64,000 nucleotides of DNA from an uncultured Aquimarina sp. (GTDB taxonomy: Bacteria > Bacteroidota > Bacteroidia > Flavobacteriales > Flavobacteriaceae): positions 1 through 64,000 of the forward strand of contig CALFCI010000088.1 of the NCBI GenBank assembly GCA_937951135.1, written 5' to 3'. The notes under the pieces are model-generated. The model was not told where the DNA came from, did not search any database, and worked only from the letters and a program-made list of their open reading frames with translations. The first letter of the stretch is position 1. Every line of letters begins with the position of its first letter. Shown piece after piece: positions 1 through 11,047 of this stretch. A program made the position numbers and the translations under genes.

Positions 1-248
1 TCCCATACGTCTTGATTTAGGTTTGCAGATTTGATAGGGTCAAGGATATATACTAACGGAACATCCGAATCTAATATATTAATATTATTTGGTACTGTAG
101 CGATTACCGAAAAATTATTAGCAGGTGAAAAATTATCTGCAATAATTTCAAAAGTGCTACCTACAGTATCAGCATCGAAGTTATCGTCGTTTGAACAGGA
201 ACTGCATAATAAGAGGCAAAATGCAATAAAAGAATATATAATTTTCAT
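1..248 (-). CDS. Lipoprotein, C-terminal part cut by window edge (MKIIYSFIAFCLLLCSSCSNDDNFDAD...)
   Basis: Open minus-strand frame from ATG at 248 to the window edge, missing from the ORF track because it is truncated; signal peptide plus lipobox-like LLCSSC. Confidence 0.75.
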   Translation of the reverse strand, partial: MKIIYSFIAFCLLLCSSCSNDDNFDADTVGSTFEIIADNFSPANNFSVIATVPNNINILDSDVPLVYILDPIKSANLNQDVW

Positions 249-280
249 GATAGGGTTTTTTATAAGTAATAAAAATAAAG

Positions 281-682
281 TTAATTAATATTCGTGTTAA
301 AATTTAAACTCACCGAATTTACACAATACCGTTGCCCTGTGTTGGTAGGACCATCATTAAATACATGCCCTAAATGGCCACCACATGAAGCACAAATGAT
401 TTCGGTTCTGGCCATGCCTAGCGAACTATCCTTCCGGTATTCAATAGCCCCTTCAATAGCTTCATCAAAACTAGGCCATCCGCAACCAGAATCAAATTTT
501 TGATGACTTTGAAATAGGGGAGTATCACAACCTTTACAATTGTAGATTCCTTTTTTGTCATGGTCTGTATAGGTTCCTGTATGTGGACGTTCGGTACCTT
601 GTTGGCGTAATATACGAAACTCTTCTTCAGAAAGTACAACTTTCCATTCTTCTTCTGTTTTATCTTTAGGGTATTTACTCAT
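281..682 (-). CDS. msrB: Peptide methionine-(R)-S-oxide reductase MsrB
   Basis: GTERPHTGTYTDHDKKGIYNCKGCDTPLF, FDSGCGWPSF, ARTEIICASCGGHLGHVFNDGP, RYCVNSVSLNF are MsrB signatures; start placed at MSKYPKDKTEEEW. Confidence 0.95.
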   Translation of the reverse strand: MSKYPKDKTEEEWKVVLSEEEFRILRQQGTERPHTGTYTDHDKKGIYNCKGCDTPLFQSHQKFDSGCGWPSFDEAIEGAIEYRKDSSLGMARTEIICASCGGHLGHVFNDGPTNTGQRYCVNSVSLNFNTNIN

Positions 683-1166
683 TTTTTTGTGGTATAAATA
701 TAAGTGCATCTCCGTTAATACAGTGTCGTTTTCCTGTTGTTTTTTTAGGACCATCATTAAAAGAATGTCCTAGATGTCCACCACAGGTCGCACATAATAA
801 TTCAGTACGTGCATATCCAATTTTATGATCAACATCAGTAATGACATTGTTTTCGATAGCACGATCAAAACTAGGCCATCCTGTACCACTATCAAATTTA
901 TGACGGCTATCATATAAAGGTGTGTTGCAGCCAGCACATTGAAATATGCCATCATTATAAACCTTGTTTAAAGGACTAGTAAAAGGACGCTCTGTACCCG
1001 CTTGTCTTAAAATAAAATATTGAGATGGTGTTAATATAGCCTTCCATTCGGTATTTGTTTTAGTCATAGCGAATGCCGTTTCTTTTTTATTAGACTGTTT
1101 TTGTGCTGTACTATTGCAACTCAATAGAATTAGTCCAACACTTATCATGATTATGATTTTTTTCAT
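675..1166 (-). CDS. msrB: MsrB paralog with N-terminal lipoprotein-type signal
   Basis: MKKIIIMISVGLILLSCNSTAQ signal, then GTERPFTSPLNKVYNDGIFQCAGCNTPLY, GTGWPSF, CATCGGHLGHSFNDGP, RHCINGDAL. Confidence 0.92.
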   Translation of the reverse strand: MKKIIIMISVGLILLSCNSTAQKQSNKKETAFAMTKTNTEWKAILTPSQYFILRQAGTERPFTSPLNKVYNDGIFQCAGCNTPLYDSRHKFDSGTGWPSFDRAIENNVITDVDHKIGYARTELLCATCGGHLGHSFNDGPKKTTGKRHCINGDALIFIPQKNE

Positions 1167-1393
1167 TACTACATTACTTTTTATAAAATGATTCAATCTT
1201 TTATAATACGTACTCTATTTTTGTAGAATGGTATCTGTTTAATCAGTCGAATGTGTGGGTTAAAAATAACAACAAATGGTTAGATATATAGATTACATTG
1301 TGGTTTTTTGAAATTAATTTTAAATTTTACAGCATATCGCCTATAAAGTCATTAATTTTAGAGATTACTTCTTTCTGGTATAGAAAGCATAGG

Positions 1394-2908
1394 ATGTTGC
1401 TTAAAATGATAGAAAAACAAGAACAAAAAATATTATATAAATATCAAGAACGCGATCTAGATGCTATTTTTGGTCGCATTCAGAAGTATCCCAATTCTTA
1501 TAATTTGTTATATCAATTGCCTACTGGAGGTGGGAAAACAGTAATATTTTCTGAAATTGTAAAACGATACATTGCACAAACCAATAAAAAAGTTGTGGTG
1601 TTGACACATCGTATAGAATTGTGTCACCAGACATCAACAATGTTGACTTCATTTGAGGTTGAAAATAAAATTATAGATAGCAGTGTTAAAGCACTAGATG
1701 ATCAAAATGAGTATCGGTGTTTTGTAGCAATGGTAGAAACGCTTAATAATAGACTTACAGATAATCAATTAGTATTAGGAGATGTAGGATTGGTGATTAT
1801 TGACGAGGCACATTATAATTCATTTCGAAAACTATTTAAGTTTTTTGAAAATACTTTTATTTTAGGAGTTACCGCAACACCATTAAGTTCGAATATGAAC
1901 TTGCCAATGAAAGATCATTATCAAGAATTGATCGTTGGGGATACGATTCCATGTTTAATAAAAAAAGGATTTTTAGCAACTCCAGAGCTATACACTTATG
2001 ATGTAGCGCTTGGCACTTTAAAAGTAGGGATGAATGGAGATTATACTGTAAAGTCTTCAGAGGATTTGTATGCTAATTTTGTAATGCAAGATAAATTATT
2101 ACAGGCATATACTACAGAGTCATTAGGTAAAAAAACACTTATTTTTAATAACGGAATTCAAACTTCTATTCATGTATATGATACGTTTTCTAGAAAAGGA
2201 TATCCTGTTCGTCATTTAGATAATACCCATAGTAAAAAGGAGCGTGCAGAGATCTTAAATTGGTTCAAACATACTAAGGATGCAATTTTAACCTCGGTAA
2301 GTATTCTTACAACCGGATTTGACGAACCTACTGTAGAATGTATCATATTAAATCGAGCTACAAAATCATTGACATTATATTTTCAAATGATTGGTAGGGG
2401 TTCCCGAATATTACCGGATAAACCAACCTTTAGTATTATTGATTTGGGTAATAATAGTGCGCGTTTTGGATTTTGGAATGACGATGTAAATTGGCAATAT
2501 ATCTTTAAAAATCCGGAATTGTATTACGCTAATCTTATTAATGATGAAGAGATTGAGCGAAAGTTTGTATATGTAATGCCGGATCATATTAAGGAAAAAT
2601 TTAAAAAATCAGCAGTCATTACTTATGATATTGAAGAAGCATACCAAGAGACAAAACGATCGGGTAAACCCAGTAAGAGTGTATTAGAAGCTTCTATGAA
2701 TCAGCATGCGAAGATGTGCAAAGAAAATAGCAAAGGGGTAAAAGAGGCGAGAGCTTTAATTACTTTGTTAGAAGACGATATTGCATACCGCATACGTTTA
2801 TATTCTTATTGTATCAGCAAGAGTACTAAAAATTATAAGGAATGGTTGGAGGAAGAGTATAGGCGTAAGTTGCGTGCAAAAATAAATAAATTGTTTAGCG
2901 GAGTGTAA
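1394..2908 (+). CDS. SF2 DEAD/DEAH-box helicase
   Basis: YQLPTGGGKTVIFSEI (Walker A), IIDEAHYN (DEAH), GVTATPL, QMIGRGSR (motif VI). The track start at 1298 is a TTG; ATG at 1394 or 1406 is more likely. Confidence 0.85.
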   Translation: MLLKMIEKQEQKILYKYQERDLDAIFGRIQKYPNSYNLLYQLPTGGGKTVIFSEIVKRYIAQTNKKVVVLTHRIELCHQTSTMLTSFEVENKIIDSSVKALDDQNEYRCFVAMVETLNNRLTDNQLVLGDVGLVIIDEAHYNSFRKLFKFFENTFILGVTATPLSSNMNLPMKDHYQELIVGDTIPCLIKKGFLATPELYTYDVALGTLKVGMNGDYTVKSSEDLYANFVMQDKLLQAYTTESLGKKTLIFNNGIQTSIHVYDTFSRKGYPVRHLDNTHSKKERAEILNWFKHTKDAILTSVSILTTGFDEPTVECIILNRATKSLTLYFQMIGRGSRILPDKPTFSIIDLGNNSARFGFWNDDVNWQYIFKNPELYYANLINDEEIERKFVYVMPDHIKEKFKKSAVITYDIEEAYQETKRSGKPSKSVLEASMNQHAKMCKENSKGVKEARALITLLEDDIAYRIRLYSYCISKSTKNYKEWLEEEYRRKLRAKINKLFSGV

Positions 2909-2920
2909 CACACATTTCGT

Positions 2921-3037
2921 ACCATACGGGTTCAAGACTTTTAGAACCAAGAGTCAAGATAAAATAGCGTCTTGGTTTTTGTAGTGAATCGATCTTATCT
3001 CTGATACTCAGATGATCTATGCCTTGGGTAGTTCATT
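2921..3037 (+). repeat. Dispersed structured intergenic repeat, copy 1 (5' part degenerate)
   Basis: TTCAAGACTTTTAGAACCAAGAGTCAAGATAAAATAGCGTCTTG...TCTTATCTCTGATAC...GCCTTGGGTAGTTCATT is shared with copies near 42.1, 58.4 and 60.4 kb. Confidence 0.85.
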
Positions 3038-3142
3038 TCACTATTGCTATTATATGCCATCCAATGGTTTTCATTAAAAATAGGATATAGCTTTGCTTTT
3101 CATGTAGATAATCTATAGTATCTTTGATGCTTTGATAGATAT

Positions 3143-4354
3143 ATGAATATTATCCCAGACATTACCACTAAAAGATTAGCGATTAAACTTTCACCAGCAG
3201 CAGAAAAAATGGTAAAGAAAGGGCATCCTTGGGTTTTTGAAAAAGGGATAAAGAAAATTAGTGGATCAGGAAAAGCAGGGGATTTAGCAATTATTTATGA
3301 TACTAAAAAGAATACCTTTTTAGCTTGTGGATTATATGATCCAGATTCTCCAATACGGATTAAGGTACTTCAATTTGGCACTCCTGCTCAAATTACTAGT
3401 GATTGGTTTTTAGATAAAATTAAAAGTGCATATCAATTACGATCTTCTTTGTTAGCTACAGATACAAATAGTTATCGTTTAGTCTTTGGAGAAAACGATG
3501 GGTTTCCTGGATTAATTATAGATGTATATGATTCTGTTTTAGTGGTAAAAGTATATTCATCAATTTGGTTTCCATATTTCAATACCATTATAGCGCATGC
3601 TATATCGGTTACTTCATGTGTGACTGTAGTATTGCGACTGAGCAGGCTGCTGCAAGCCAAAGCAAAAACATTTGGTGTACATGATGGTCAAGTACTCTAT
3701 GGAGTTTTGGCAGATGATGTGGTGGTGTTTAAAGAACATGGGATACGTTTTTCTGCCAATGTTATTCATGGTCATAAAACAGGCTATTTTTTAGATCATC
3801 GTCACAATAGAAAAAGAGTAGGGGAATTAGCGAAGGGAAAAACGGTATTAGATGTGTTTTCTTATGCCGGAGGTTTTTCGGTACATGCTTTGGCTGGAGG
3901 AGCTTCTGCAGTAACAAGTTTAGATATTAGTGCACAAGCATTGGATATGGCAAAGCAAAACGTAAGTTTAAATCCACATGATGGCGAGCATCAGTGTATT
4001 GTAGGAGATGCTTTTGAAAAACTACAAGCATTAATACATAAGGGAGTACAGTATGATATTGTAGTGATAGACCCACCTTCTTTTGCAAAAAGTGAACATG
4101 AAATTGACAGAGCAAAGCATAGTTATGAGCGATTAGCAAAAATAGGAGGGCAATTGGTAGCAACAGGTGGGATTCTAATATTAGCATCCTGTTCGTCTAG
4201 GGTTATTGCAACAGATTTTTTTGAAATTTCAGAACGAACATTGTTTCGGTGTAATGGAACAATTAAAATACTAGATAGAACGTATCATGATATAGATCAT
4301 CCTATTACTTTTCCAGAAGGGGCATATTTAAAATGTGGATATTATCAATTTTAA
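3143..4354 (+). CDS. rlmI: Class I SAM-dependent rRNA (cytosine-C5) methyltransferase, RlmI-like with PUA domain
   Basis: N-terminal PUA-like KGHPWVFEKGI; VFGENDGFPGLIID; GYFLDHRHNR; VLDVFSYAGGFSVHALAGGA; IVVIDPPSFAKS. Confidence 0.88.
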   Translation: MNIIPDITTKRLAIKLSPAAEKMVKKGHPWVFEKGIKKISGSGKAGDLAIIYDTKKNTFLACGLYDPDSPIRIKVLQFGTPAQITSDWFLDKIKSAYQLRSSLLATDTNSYRLVFGENDGFPGLIIDVYDSVLVVKVYSSIWFPYFNTIIAHAISVTSCVTVVLRLSRLLQAKAKTFGVHDGQVLYGVLADDVVVFKEHGIRFSANVIHGHKTGYFLDHRHNRKRVGELAKGKTVLDVFSYAGGFSVHALAGGASAVTSLDISAQALDMAKQNVSLNPHDGEHQCIVGDAFEKLQALIHKGVQYDIVVIDPPSFAKSEHEIDRAKHSYERLAKIGGQLVATGGILILASCSSRVIATDFFEISERTLFRCNGTIKILDRTYHDIDHPITFPEGAYLKCGYYQF

Positions 4355-4453
4355 CAGTAGTACGTATTCATCTTTGTTTACAAGGGAGTATCAAGTAAAG
4401 AAACCTGATGTTTTCTACGTTAATTTTTATACCAGAGCTGGTGTATGCGTATT

Positions 4454-4488
4454 AAAAAAGGGACTGTGTGTGAGACAGTCCCTTTTTT
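4454..4488. terminator. Bidirectional intrinsic terminator
   Basis: AAAAAAGGGACTGT-GTGTGAG-ACAGTCCCTTTTTT between convergent rlmI and OmpA-family genes. Confidence 0.9.
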
Positions 4489-4522
4489 GTGTGTAATAAA
4501 ATAATATATAATAGTTATGCTA

Positions 4523-5353
4523 TTAGTTTGCAGAAAGCATTGAGAAAAACTCATCTAAGTTTGGTAATAAAACAATCTTAGTTCTTCTGTTAATAGCTCT
4601 GTTTTCATTACTATCGTTTTCTACTAAAGGCTTATAGCTACTTCTTCCAGAAGCAATCAATTTAGCAGGGTCAACGTTATATTTTTTCTGAAGTAATCTA
4701 GTAATCGAAGTTGCTCTTTTTACACTTAAATCCCAGTTATCCTCTAATACAGGAGTGCTAATTGTTCTTGAATCTGTGTGTCCTTCGATCATTACGTCTA
4801 GACTAGGCTCAGAGTTAATCACTTCAGCTAATTTTTCTAAAACTGTATTTGCCTTACTGTTTACTTTATAGCTTCCAGTGTTAAATAATAATTTGTCTGA
4901 AATAGAAATCATTACCACAGTATTTTCAATATCAATAGTAATATCATCATCTTCTTTCAAGTTGTCAGATAAAGAGCTTCTAAGGTTATGAGAAACTGCA
5001 ATATTCATAGAATCTTCCAACGTTATTGCGTGTTGTAGTTTTTGAGGATCTACATTTGCTAAAGTTGCTTTCATTTTTTCTTTAGTATTGTTAGAGATAA
5101 CTAAATCATCTACCATTACCATTTTCTCATTATTTGATTCTGTAAGAGAATTGATCTTAGCATTGTAATCAGAAACTCTTGCTTCTATTTTAGCAAATTT
5201 TGTTTCCAACTCTTCTTTTTCAAGTGTAGTTTTCTGTAGTGTACTTCTTGTACTGTTAAGATCTGACTCTACTGCTAAAAATTTCTTTTTAGATACACAA
5301 GATGTCATGCATAAAACCCCTGATAATGCGATTAATGTTACTGATTTTTTCAT
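4523..5353 (-). CDS. OmpA-family lipoprotein
   Basis: Lipobox LCMTSC; coiled-coil region; C-terminal OmpA motif VMIEGHTDSRTIST...NRAINRRTKIVLLP. Confidence 0.9.
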   Translation of the reverse strand: MKKSVTLIALSGVLCMTSCVSKKKFLAVESDLNSTRSTLQKTTLEKEELETKFAKIEARVSDYNAKINSLTESNNEKMVMVDDLVISNNTKEKMKATLANVDPQKLQHAITLEDSMNIAVSHNLRSSLSDNLKEDDDITIDIENTVVMISISDKLLFNTGSYKVNSKANTVLEKLAEVINSEPSLDVMIEGHTDSRTISTPVLEDNWDLSVKRATSITRLLQKKYNVDPAKLIASGRSSYKPLVENDSNENRAINRRTKIVLLPNLDEFFSMLSAN

Positions 5354-5876
5354 GGTTATTTTAATATGGTTATTTTACTCTTTTATTTCTATTATGGTTC
5401 TAAAACATCAAATTGTTTTTTTTATTGTGATTCCGACTACTAAAATTTTCTTATTGGTTTCTTAAAATATGTTAAAAAAAAGAAATTGCAGGTCGATATT
5501 AGCTGTTTTATTTGAGTAAACTATTGATTTGTAGTGATTTGTAATATTTTTTATTGAATAATGTAGATACTTTTATGTTTTTTGAAGTTTAATAAAATAA
5601 TATTAAAATACTTTTTTGGTTAGTGTTGTTTTGCTTCTTGGTAGTTTATGTAAAATAGCCTTATTTAATGCATAATGAGGATGTCTATTTATTTCACAGA
5701 ATGTAAACTACTGTTTAACCGCATTTTTTTAGTCTATAATATCTTGATTTTCAAATTTTTAAAAAGATTTATGCCTTTTTAAAGGATATCGATAGGAAGA
5801 AATTGTTACTTTTTTATTGTAATAGTGTACTTTTGTTCCCGTTTATATATTGTTCACACAAAATTAATTAAGCGTA

Positions 5877-6869
5877 ATGTTTTTTATCGGAAAGAATACA
5901 GTAGTTGCTGTTGGTATACTATGTTTATGCTCTTCAGCAAGTATTGCACAAGAAAATCCGCCCCAAAAAAATAACACGATTGTAGCATACCAGTCATTGG
6001 TTATAGAAGATGATATTGTACACTTATCAATTTTTGATAGCAATACTATTCAGGCCATTGTTAGTACAGAAGATACGAATGCTATAAATTATATAGATGA
6101 TATTCACGAAGTATGTTCACATCATTGGGATAATAAGGCATTTGATCCTTATCTCGATGGAGGGTCATATACTAACTTTGAAGTCACTTTTAAAGAGGAG
6201 CATTTCTCACCACCTGTACAGCATGAAATGTATGTCACATCACATTATGGCTGGCGAAATGGCAGAGCACATAAGGGAATTGATATTGATCTAGAAACTG
6301 GCGATATCGTAAATACCATATTAGATGGTAAAGTACGGTATGTAGGAAATAGAGGGGGATATGGAAAAATAGTTATTGTTAGGCACTATAACGGATTGGA
6401 AACCTTATATGCACATCTATCAGATTATTTAGTAGAAGAAAATGAGATCGTTATGAAAGGGCAGCCTATTGGTAAAGGAGGCGTGACAGGAAATGCTAGA
6501 GGCAGCCATTTGCATATGGAGATTAGATACCATGGTAAAAGCATACACCCTGAGTATTTATTAGATTTTGAAAATGGAGCTAAGATTAGATGCGAAAAAT
6601 CAATAGTGACCAAAAAATGGATGACACCTAGTAAACATACGTCTAAACGAAAAAGTAAGATCAAAGTATTAAAAGTATTCTCTGAGGAGAAAAATACGGC
6701 AAGAGTCTTTAAAGATCCGGGAGCAGATGATATTTATGTTGTGAAAAAAGGGGATACCTTATATGCTATTGCACATCGATATAACATGGATGTAGGTGAT
6801 TTATGTCATAAAAATGAGATCTCTCATACTGCTACTTTAAATATAGGACAAAAGATTCTTGTGAATTAA
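5877..6869 (+). CDS. M23-family peptidoglycan endopeptidase with C-terminal LysM
   Basis: HYGWRNGRAHKGIDIDL, GNRGGYGKIVIVRHYNGLETLYAHLS, GSHLHMEIR; LysM VKKGDTLYAIAHRYNMDVGDLCHKNEI. Confidence 0.93.
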   Translation: MFFIGKNTVVAVGILCLCSSASIAQENPPQKNNTIVAYQSLVIEDDIVHLSIFDSNTIQAIVSTEDTNAINYIDDIHEVCSHHWDNKAFDPYLDGGSYTNFEVTFKEEHFSPPVQHEMYVTSHYGWRNGRAHKGIDIDLETGDIVNTILDGKVRYVGNRGGYGKIVIVRHYNGLETLYAHLSDYLVEENEIVMKGQPIGKGGVTGNARGSHLHMEIRYHGKSIHPEYLLDFENGAKIRCEKSIVTKKWMTPSKHTSKRKSKIKVLKVFSEEKNTARVFKDPGADDIYVVKKGDTLYAIAHRYNMDVGDLCHKNEISHTATLNIGQKILVN

Positions 6870-6918
6870 ATAGGTCATACCTGATAATATTCTAAATCAT
6901 TGTTGTCGATTAACTTTT

Positions 6919-7440
6919 TTAATCGGCAGTAGTTTCTAATTGTTTGGTAATCTCGTATGCTGCAATTCCGGCGGCTGTGGTGACATTCATACTACTATTG
7001 TTGCCGTACATCTGGATATGAATACTATCGGTAGCCTCTTTTAAAACGGCTGTAGAAACACCAGAGCTTTCTTCACCTATAATCAAGACAATCTTATCTA
7101 TATCTTTAAATGGATATTGAGGTAAAGGAACGCTATCCGTTGTAATTTCGAGTGCCAATATAGTATATCCTAATGCCTTAAATTTTTTAATAGGAGTTAA
7201 AGTATTTTTATGTTGAAAATATGAAACCATTTTATGTGTTGCTCTTGCAGTGCGTTCCATGCGTTTGCTCACTACGGTAATGTCTTCGCCACAAAAATGA
7301 ATTTCTTTAATTCCAAAACTATCTGCTATTCTAAATATTCCTCCGATATTGGCAGGAGACTGAATGCGGTCACAAACCAGTATGATTGAGAATTGTCGTT
7401 TCGTAAATGTTGTAGTATGGTGTTGTAATTGTGTTTTCAT
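6919..7440 (-). CDS. TrmH/SpoU-family RNA methyltransferase
   Basis: SPANIGGIFRIADSFGIKEIHFCG; VLIIGEESSGVS; IHIQMYGNNSSMNVTTAAGIAAYEI. Confidence 0.9.
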   Translation of the reverse strand: MKTQLQHHTTTFTKRQFSIILVCDRIQSPANIGGIFRIADSFGIKEIHFCGEDITVVSKRMERTARATHKMVSYFQHKNTLTPIKKFKALGYTILALEITTDSVPLPQYPFKDIDKIVLIIGEESSGVSTAVLKEATDSIHIQMYGNNSSMNVTTAAGIAAYEITKQLETTAD

Positions 7441-7474
7441 TACGTGTATATAAATAGTGCTATATAGGTGTTAA

Positions 7475-8710
7475 TTATTCATATCGTAACGATTCTATAG
7501 GATCTTCTTTTGCAGCTTTTAATGCGGGGTAAGAGCCAGAAATAACAGCAATGATAAATGAAATTAATGTCGCCGCGACTATAGCTAACCAGGGTGTGCT
7601 AAAATCAAATTTAGCTACAGTAGCAATTACGAAACCAATAGTAACCCCCAATATAATACCAAGGATACCTCCTAATTGACCGATAAGCAAAGTTTCTATA
7701 AAAAATTGACTGGCAATAGTTATTTTTTTAGCTCCCAATGCTTTACGGATGCCAATCTCTCGGGTACGTTCTGTAACAGATACTAGCATAATATTCATTA
7801 AAGCTATAGAAGATCCAAAAATAGTAATGATACTAATGATCCAAGCTGCATAATATAAGTACCCTACAATATCTGAGATTTTATTTAGTAAATCATCACT
7901 ACGTTCGATACCGAAGTTATTAATTTCTTGTGGACGAAGTCCCCTGATATTTCTAAAAAGTGCAATGGCTTGATCCTGTGCGCCTTCCATAAACTGTTTA
8001 TCTGCAACCTTAATACTGATATTATAATCTATATTAGGAAGGGTATACATAGATCGTGCTAATTGAAGCGGGATGAGTACTCTTAAATCTTGATTGTTTT
8101 TAAAAGTGGCTCCCTTGCTTTCGAGTAGCCCAATGACTTTAAATTTCATTCCTCTAATCGTAATGGTTTTATTGATAGGGTCATTATCATCAAAAATAGT
8201 TTTTAAGAAATCGGCGCCGAGTATACAATTTCTAGTATTGTGCTTAATATCAAAAAAAGTTAAATTTCGTCCAGAGGTTAATGTAGCACCTGTATTTTCT
8301 AAAAAGTTTTCGTTAATACCTAATATGCTTACTTCTGGATCTGTTTTTTTATTTTGATATTTAACTTCAGCAGCTCTAGTGGCGTAAAAGGATATAGAGG
8401 CTTTTGTAAAAGGAAAGGTATACTTGTTTTTAAAGTCTGTAGCGTTTTTATAACTTAATATGGGATTTATCTTGGTGCGTTTACGACTGTGTTTTGTTTT
8501 AAATTCATAGCGTTGAATAGTAAAGGTGTTAGCTCCCATGGATGCAAAATCACCAGAAATCGTATTTTCTAAAGCGCCTACAAGAGACAAAATACCAACT
8601 AATGCTGTAATTCCAATAGTAATGATAAATACGGTAAGAATAGTACGTAATAATTGTCCTTTGATAGCGGTTAAGGCAATACTTATATTTTCTTTATATA
8701 TTGAAAACAT
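7475..8710 (-). CDS. ABC transporter permease (MacB/FtsX type)
   Basis: N-terminal TM, periplasmic MacB-like domain, INIMLVSVTERTREIGIRKALGAK, C-terminal SGSYPALKAAKEDPIESLRYE. Confidence 0.92.
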   Translation of the reverse strand: MFSIYKENISIALTAIKGQLLRTILTVFIITIGITALVGILSLVGALENTISGDFASMGANTFTIQRYEFKTKHSRKRTKINPILSYKNATDFKNKYTFPFTKASISFYATRAAEVKYQNKKTDPEVSILGINENFLENTGATLTSGRNLTFFDIKHNTRNCILGADFLKTIFDDNDPINKTITIRGMKFKVIGLLESKGATFKNNQDLRVLIPLQLARSMYTLPNIDYNISIKVADKQFMEGAQDQAIALFRNIRGLRPQEINNFGIERSDDLLNKISDIVGYLYYAAWIISIITIFGSSIALMNIMLVSVTERTREIGIRKALGAKKITIASQFFIETLLIGQLGGILGIILGVTIGFVIATVAKFDFSTPWLAIVAATLISFIIAVISGSYPALKAAKEDPIESLRYE

Positions 8711-8972
8711 TTGGATGTTGATTTCTACAGATTCTATTGCAAGTATAGCCTACAATATTAAATAAGACGCTATATCGTCTATAAAGTTACTTAAAAAATA
8801 TATTTTATTCGTTTCCCTATAAGTTTAGAACCGTTGACCTATGATATACTGAACCTTTTTTCAGATATTTGCAAGCAAATTGAATACCGTTACATACAGA
8901 TTAGTGATAGCATATACAGTATCTTAGCATATAAACAATACAACACAAATTACAGTAGTTAAAAAAAATAGA

Positions 8973-10343
8973 ATGGCACAAAAACCAAGTATTCCTAAAG
9001 GAACGCGAGATTTCTCACCTATAACGGTAGCCAAAAGAAATTATATTATTGAAAGTATTAAAAACCGATTTCAATTGAATGGTTTTCAGCCGATTGAGAC
9101 TCCTAGTTTTGAGAATAGTAGCACGCTATTAGGAAAGTATGGTGAAGAAGGAGATCGTTTGATTTTTAAAATACTAAACAGTGGCGCTTATCTCACTAAA
9201 GTAAAAGATGAAGTGTATGAAGGTAGGCAAGAGGAGAAAATGACTCCTTTAATTAGTGAAAAAGCATTGCGTTATGACCTTACTGTTCCTTTTGCACGTT
9301 ATGTGGTACAGCATCAAAATGAGATAGACTTTCCTTTTAAACGCTATCAAATTCAACCGGTGTGGAGAGCAGATCGTCCGCAAAAAGGTCGATTTAGAGA
9401 GTTTTGTCAGTGTGATGCCGATGTTGTAGGGAGTACATCATTGTGGCAGGAAGTAGATTTTATTAAGTTGTATGATACTGTTTTTACAGATTTGGAGCTA
9501 GAAGGAGTAACGATTAAAATTAATAATAGAAAAATATTATCTGGTATAGCAGCAGTCATTGGAGCTAGCGATAAATTAATTGATTTTACTATTGCTTTAG
9601 ATAAGTTGGATAAAATAGGAGAAGCGGGAGTTATAAAAGAAATGTTGGCGAAAGGAATTCCTGAACCTGCAATATCTAAAATTCAACCTTTGTTTACATT
9701 TTCGGGAACGTCTCAGGAAAAAATAATAATGTTGAAAACACTCCTAAGTGAATCTGAAGAGGGTTTAAAAGGAGTGGAAGAACTCACTTTTATTTTTGAT
9801 GCTATCGAAAAGTTACCATTGCAAACTGCAACACTAACGCTGGATATTACTTTGGCAAGAGGTTTGAATTATTATACGGGTGCTATTGTAGAGGTTGCGG
9901 CACCTGCCGGAGTTGATATGGGGTCTATTGGAGGCGGTGGACGTTATGATGATTTAACTGGAGTTTTTGGTTTGAAAAACATGAGTGGAGTAGGAGTTTC
10001 TTTTGGTTTGGATCGAATTTATTTGGTACTGGAAGAATTAGACTTGTTTCCAGAGACGATAGTACCTCAAACTAAGGTGCTATTTATTAATTTTGGGGAT
10101 CAAGAGGCAATGTATGGTATGCAACTCATTCAAAAACTGAGAGCAGATGGAGTTATATCAGAATTGTTTCCAGATGCAGCAAAAATGAAAAAGCAGATGG
10201 GGTATGCTGATAAGAAAAAAATCCCATTTGTGGTACTTATTGGCACTACAGAAATGGAATCTGGGATGTATACAATTAAGGATATGAATACGGGGGATCA
10301 AAATAAAATGAATGCAGAAGAGTTGATCGAATTTTTAAAATAA
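8973..10343 (+). CDS. hisS: Histidyl-tRNA synthetase
   Basis: [78 protein letters not shown]. Confidence 0.97.
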   Translation: MAQKPSIPKGTRDFSPITVAKRNYIIESIKNRFQLNGFQPIETPSFENSSTLLGKYGEEGDRLIFKILNSGAYLTKVKDEVYEGRQEEKMTPLISEKALRYDLTVPFARYVVQHQNEIDFPFKRYQIQPVWRADRPQKGRFREFCQCDADVVGSTSLWQEVDFIKLYDTVFTDLELEGVTIKINNRKILSGIAAVIGASDKLIDFTIALDKLDKIGEAGVIKEMLAKGIPEPAISKIQPLFTFSGTSQEKIIMLKTLLSESEEGLKGVEELTFIFDAIEKLPLQTATLTLDITLARGLNYYTGAIVEVAAPAGVDMGSIGGGGRYDDLTGVFGLKNMSGVGVSFGLDRIYLVLEELDLFPETIVPQTKVLFINFGDQEAMYGMQLIQKLRADGVISELFPDAAKMKKQMGYADKKKIPFVVLIGTTEMESGMYTIKDMNTGDQNKMNAEELIEFLK

Positions 10344-10427
10344 TAACTATATTTAACAAGTATAATAACGTAAATTCAAATACTGAATACACAAACTTAA
10401 TGGTACAAATTCTCTTAAAAACACCTT

Positions 10428-10895
10428 ATGAAAAACATTTTTTTTATCTCATTTTTTTTAATATTTTCTATAGTAGTAGTTTCTTGTAACAAAGACGTGA
10501 AATCTAGTGAGGGATCAGAAATTACCGAAGAAGTAATAGATTCTATAGTGGTCGTAGATGAAGTTGCTGAACCTATAGTAGAAGAGGTAGTAAAAGAAAA
10601 AGTAAAGCCTAAAAAGAAAAAAGTAACTCAGCCTACAGGTCCTGGAATCCCTTTATTTAGTGGTGACGAAGCTAAAAAGTATGTTCGGGAATATGAAAGG
10701 TATGTGCGTAATTATAAAAAAGCAGTAGAAGCTAAAGATATGGAATCGTTTCTAAACCTTAATAAAGCGAGTAGTTCATTGTCAAGACAATACAATTCTT
10801 TAATTTCGAAACTTCCACCAGAAGAGATTCAGAAATTGAGTGATTATATGCAAATAAAATCAAAACAATTGAATAAATTGTCTGAGCAAATGTAG
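10428..10895 (+). CDS. Lipoprotein of unknown function
   Basis: MKNIFFISFFLIFSIVVVSCNKD lipobox; acidic then Lys/Pro-rich linker; conserved-looking C-terminal domain. Confidence 0.7.
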   Translation: MKNIFFISFFLIFSIVVVSCNKDVKSSEGSEITEEVIDSIVVVDEVAEPIVEEVVKEKVKPKKKKVTQPTGPGIPLFSGDEAKKYVREYERYVRNYKKAVEAKDMESFLNLNKASSSLSRQYNSLISKLPPEEIQKLSDYMQIKSKQLNKLSEQM

Positions 10896-10921
10896 TGTTA
10901 TATATAAATAGGAATTTTTAT

Positions 10922-10988
10922 AAAAAAAGGGAGTAAAATATAATAGTAAACAATTAAGTTGAATATTATATTTTACCCCTTTTTTTTG
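10922..10988. terminator. Intrinsic terminator, possibly bidirectional
   Basis: AAAAAAAGGGAGTAAAATATAATA ... TATTATATTTTACCCCTTTTTTTT. Confidence 0.8.
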
Positions 10989-11047
10989 TAGCAATAGTTC
11001 AAAAACATGAAATTACAGTCTTTAATATCGTATTATAGTGTTCCTAG

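Noticed and set aside
1394-2908. SF2 helicase as part of a defence system
   Set aside because: No nuclease, methyltransferase or other defence partner is adjacent; it sits alone beside msrB and rlmI.
3927-4187. 86-aa minus-strand ORF, and similar antisense ORFs inside priA, photolyase, GH3 and LptD genes
   Set aside because: All lie inside strongly supported genes on the other strand with no independent evidence.
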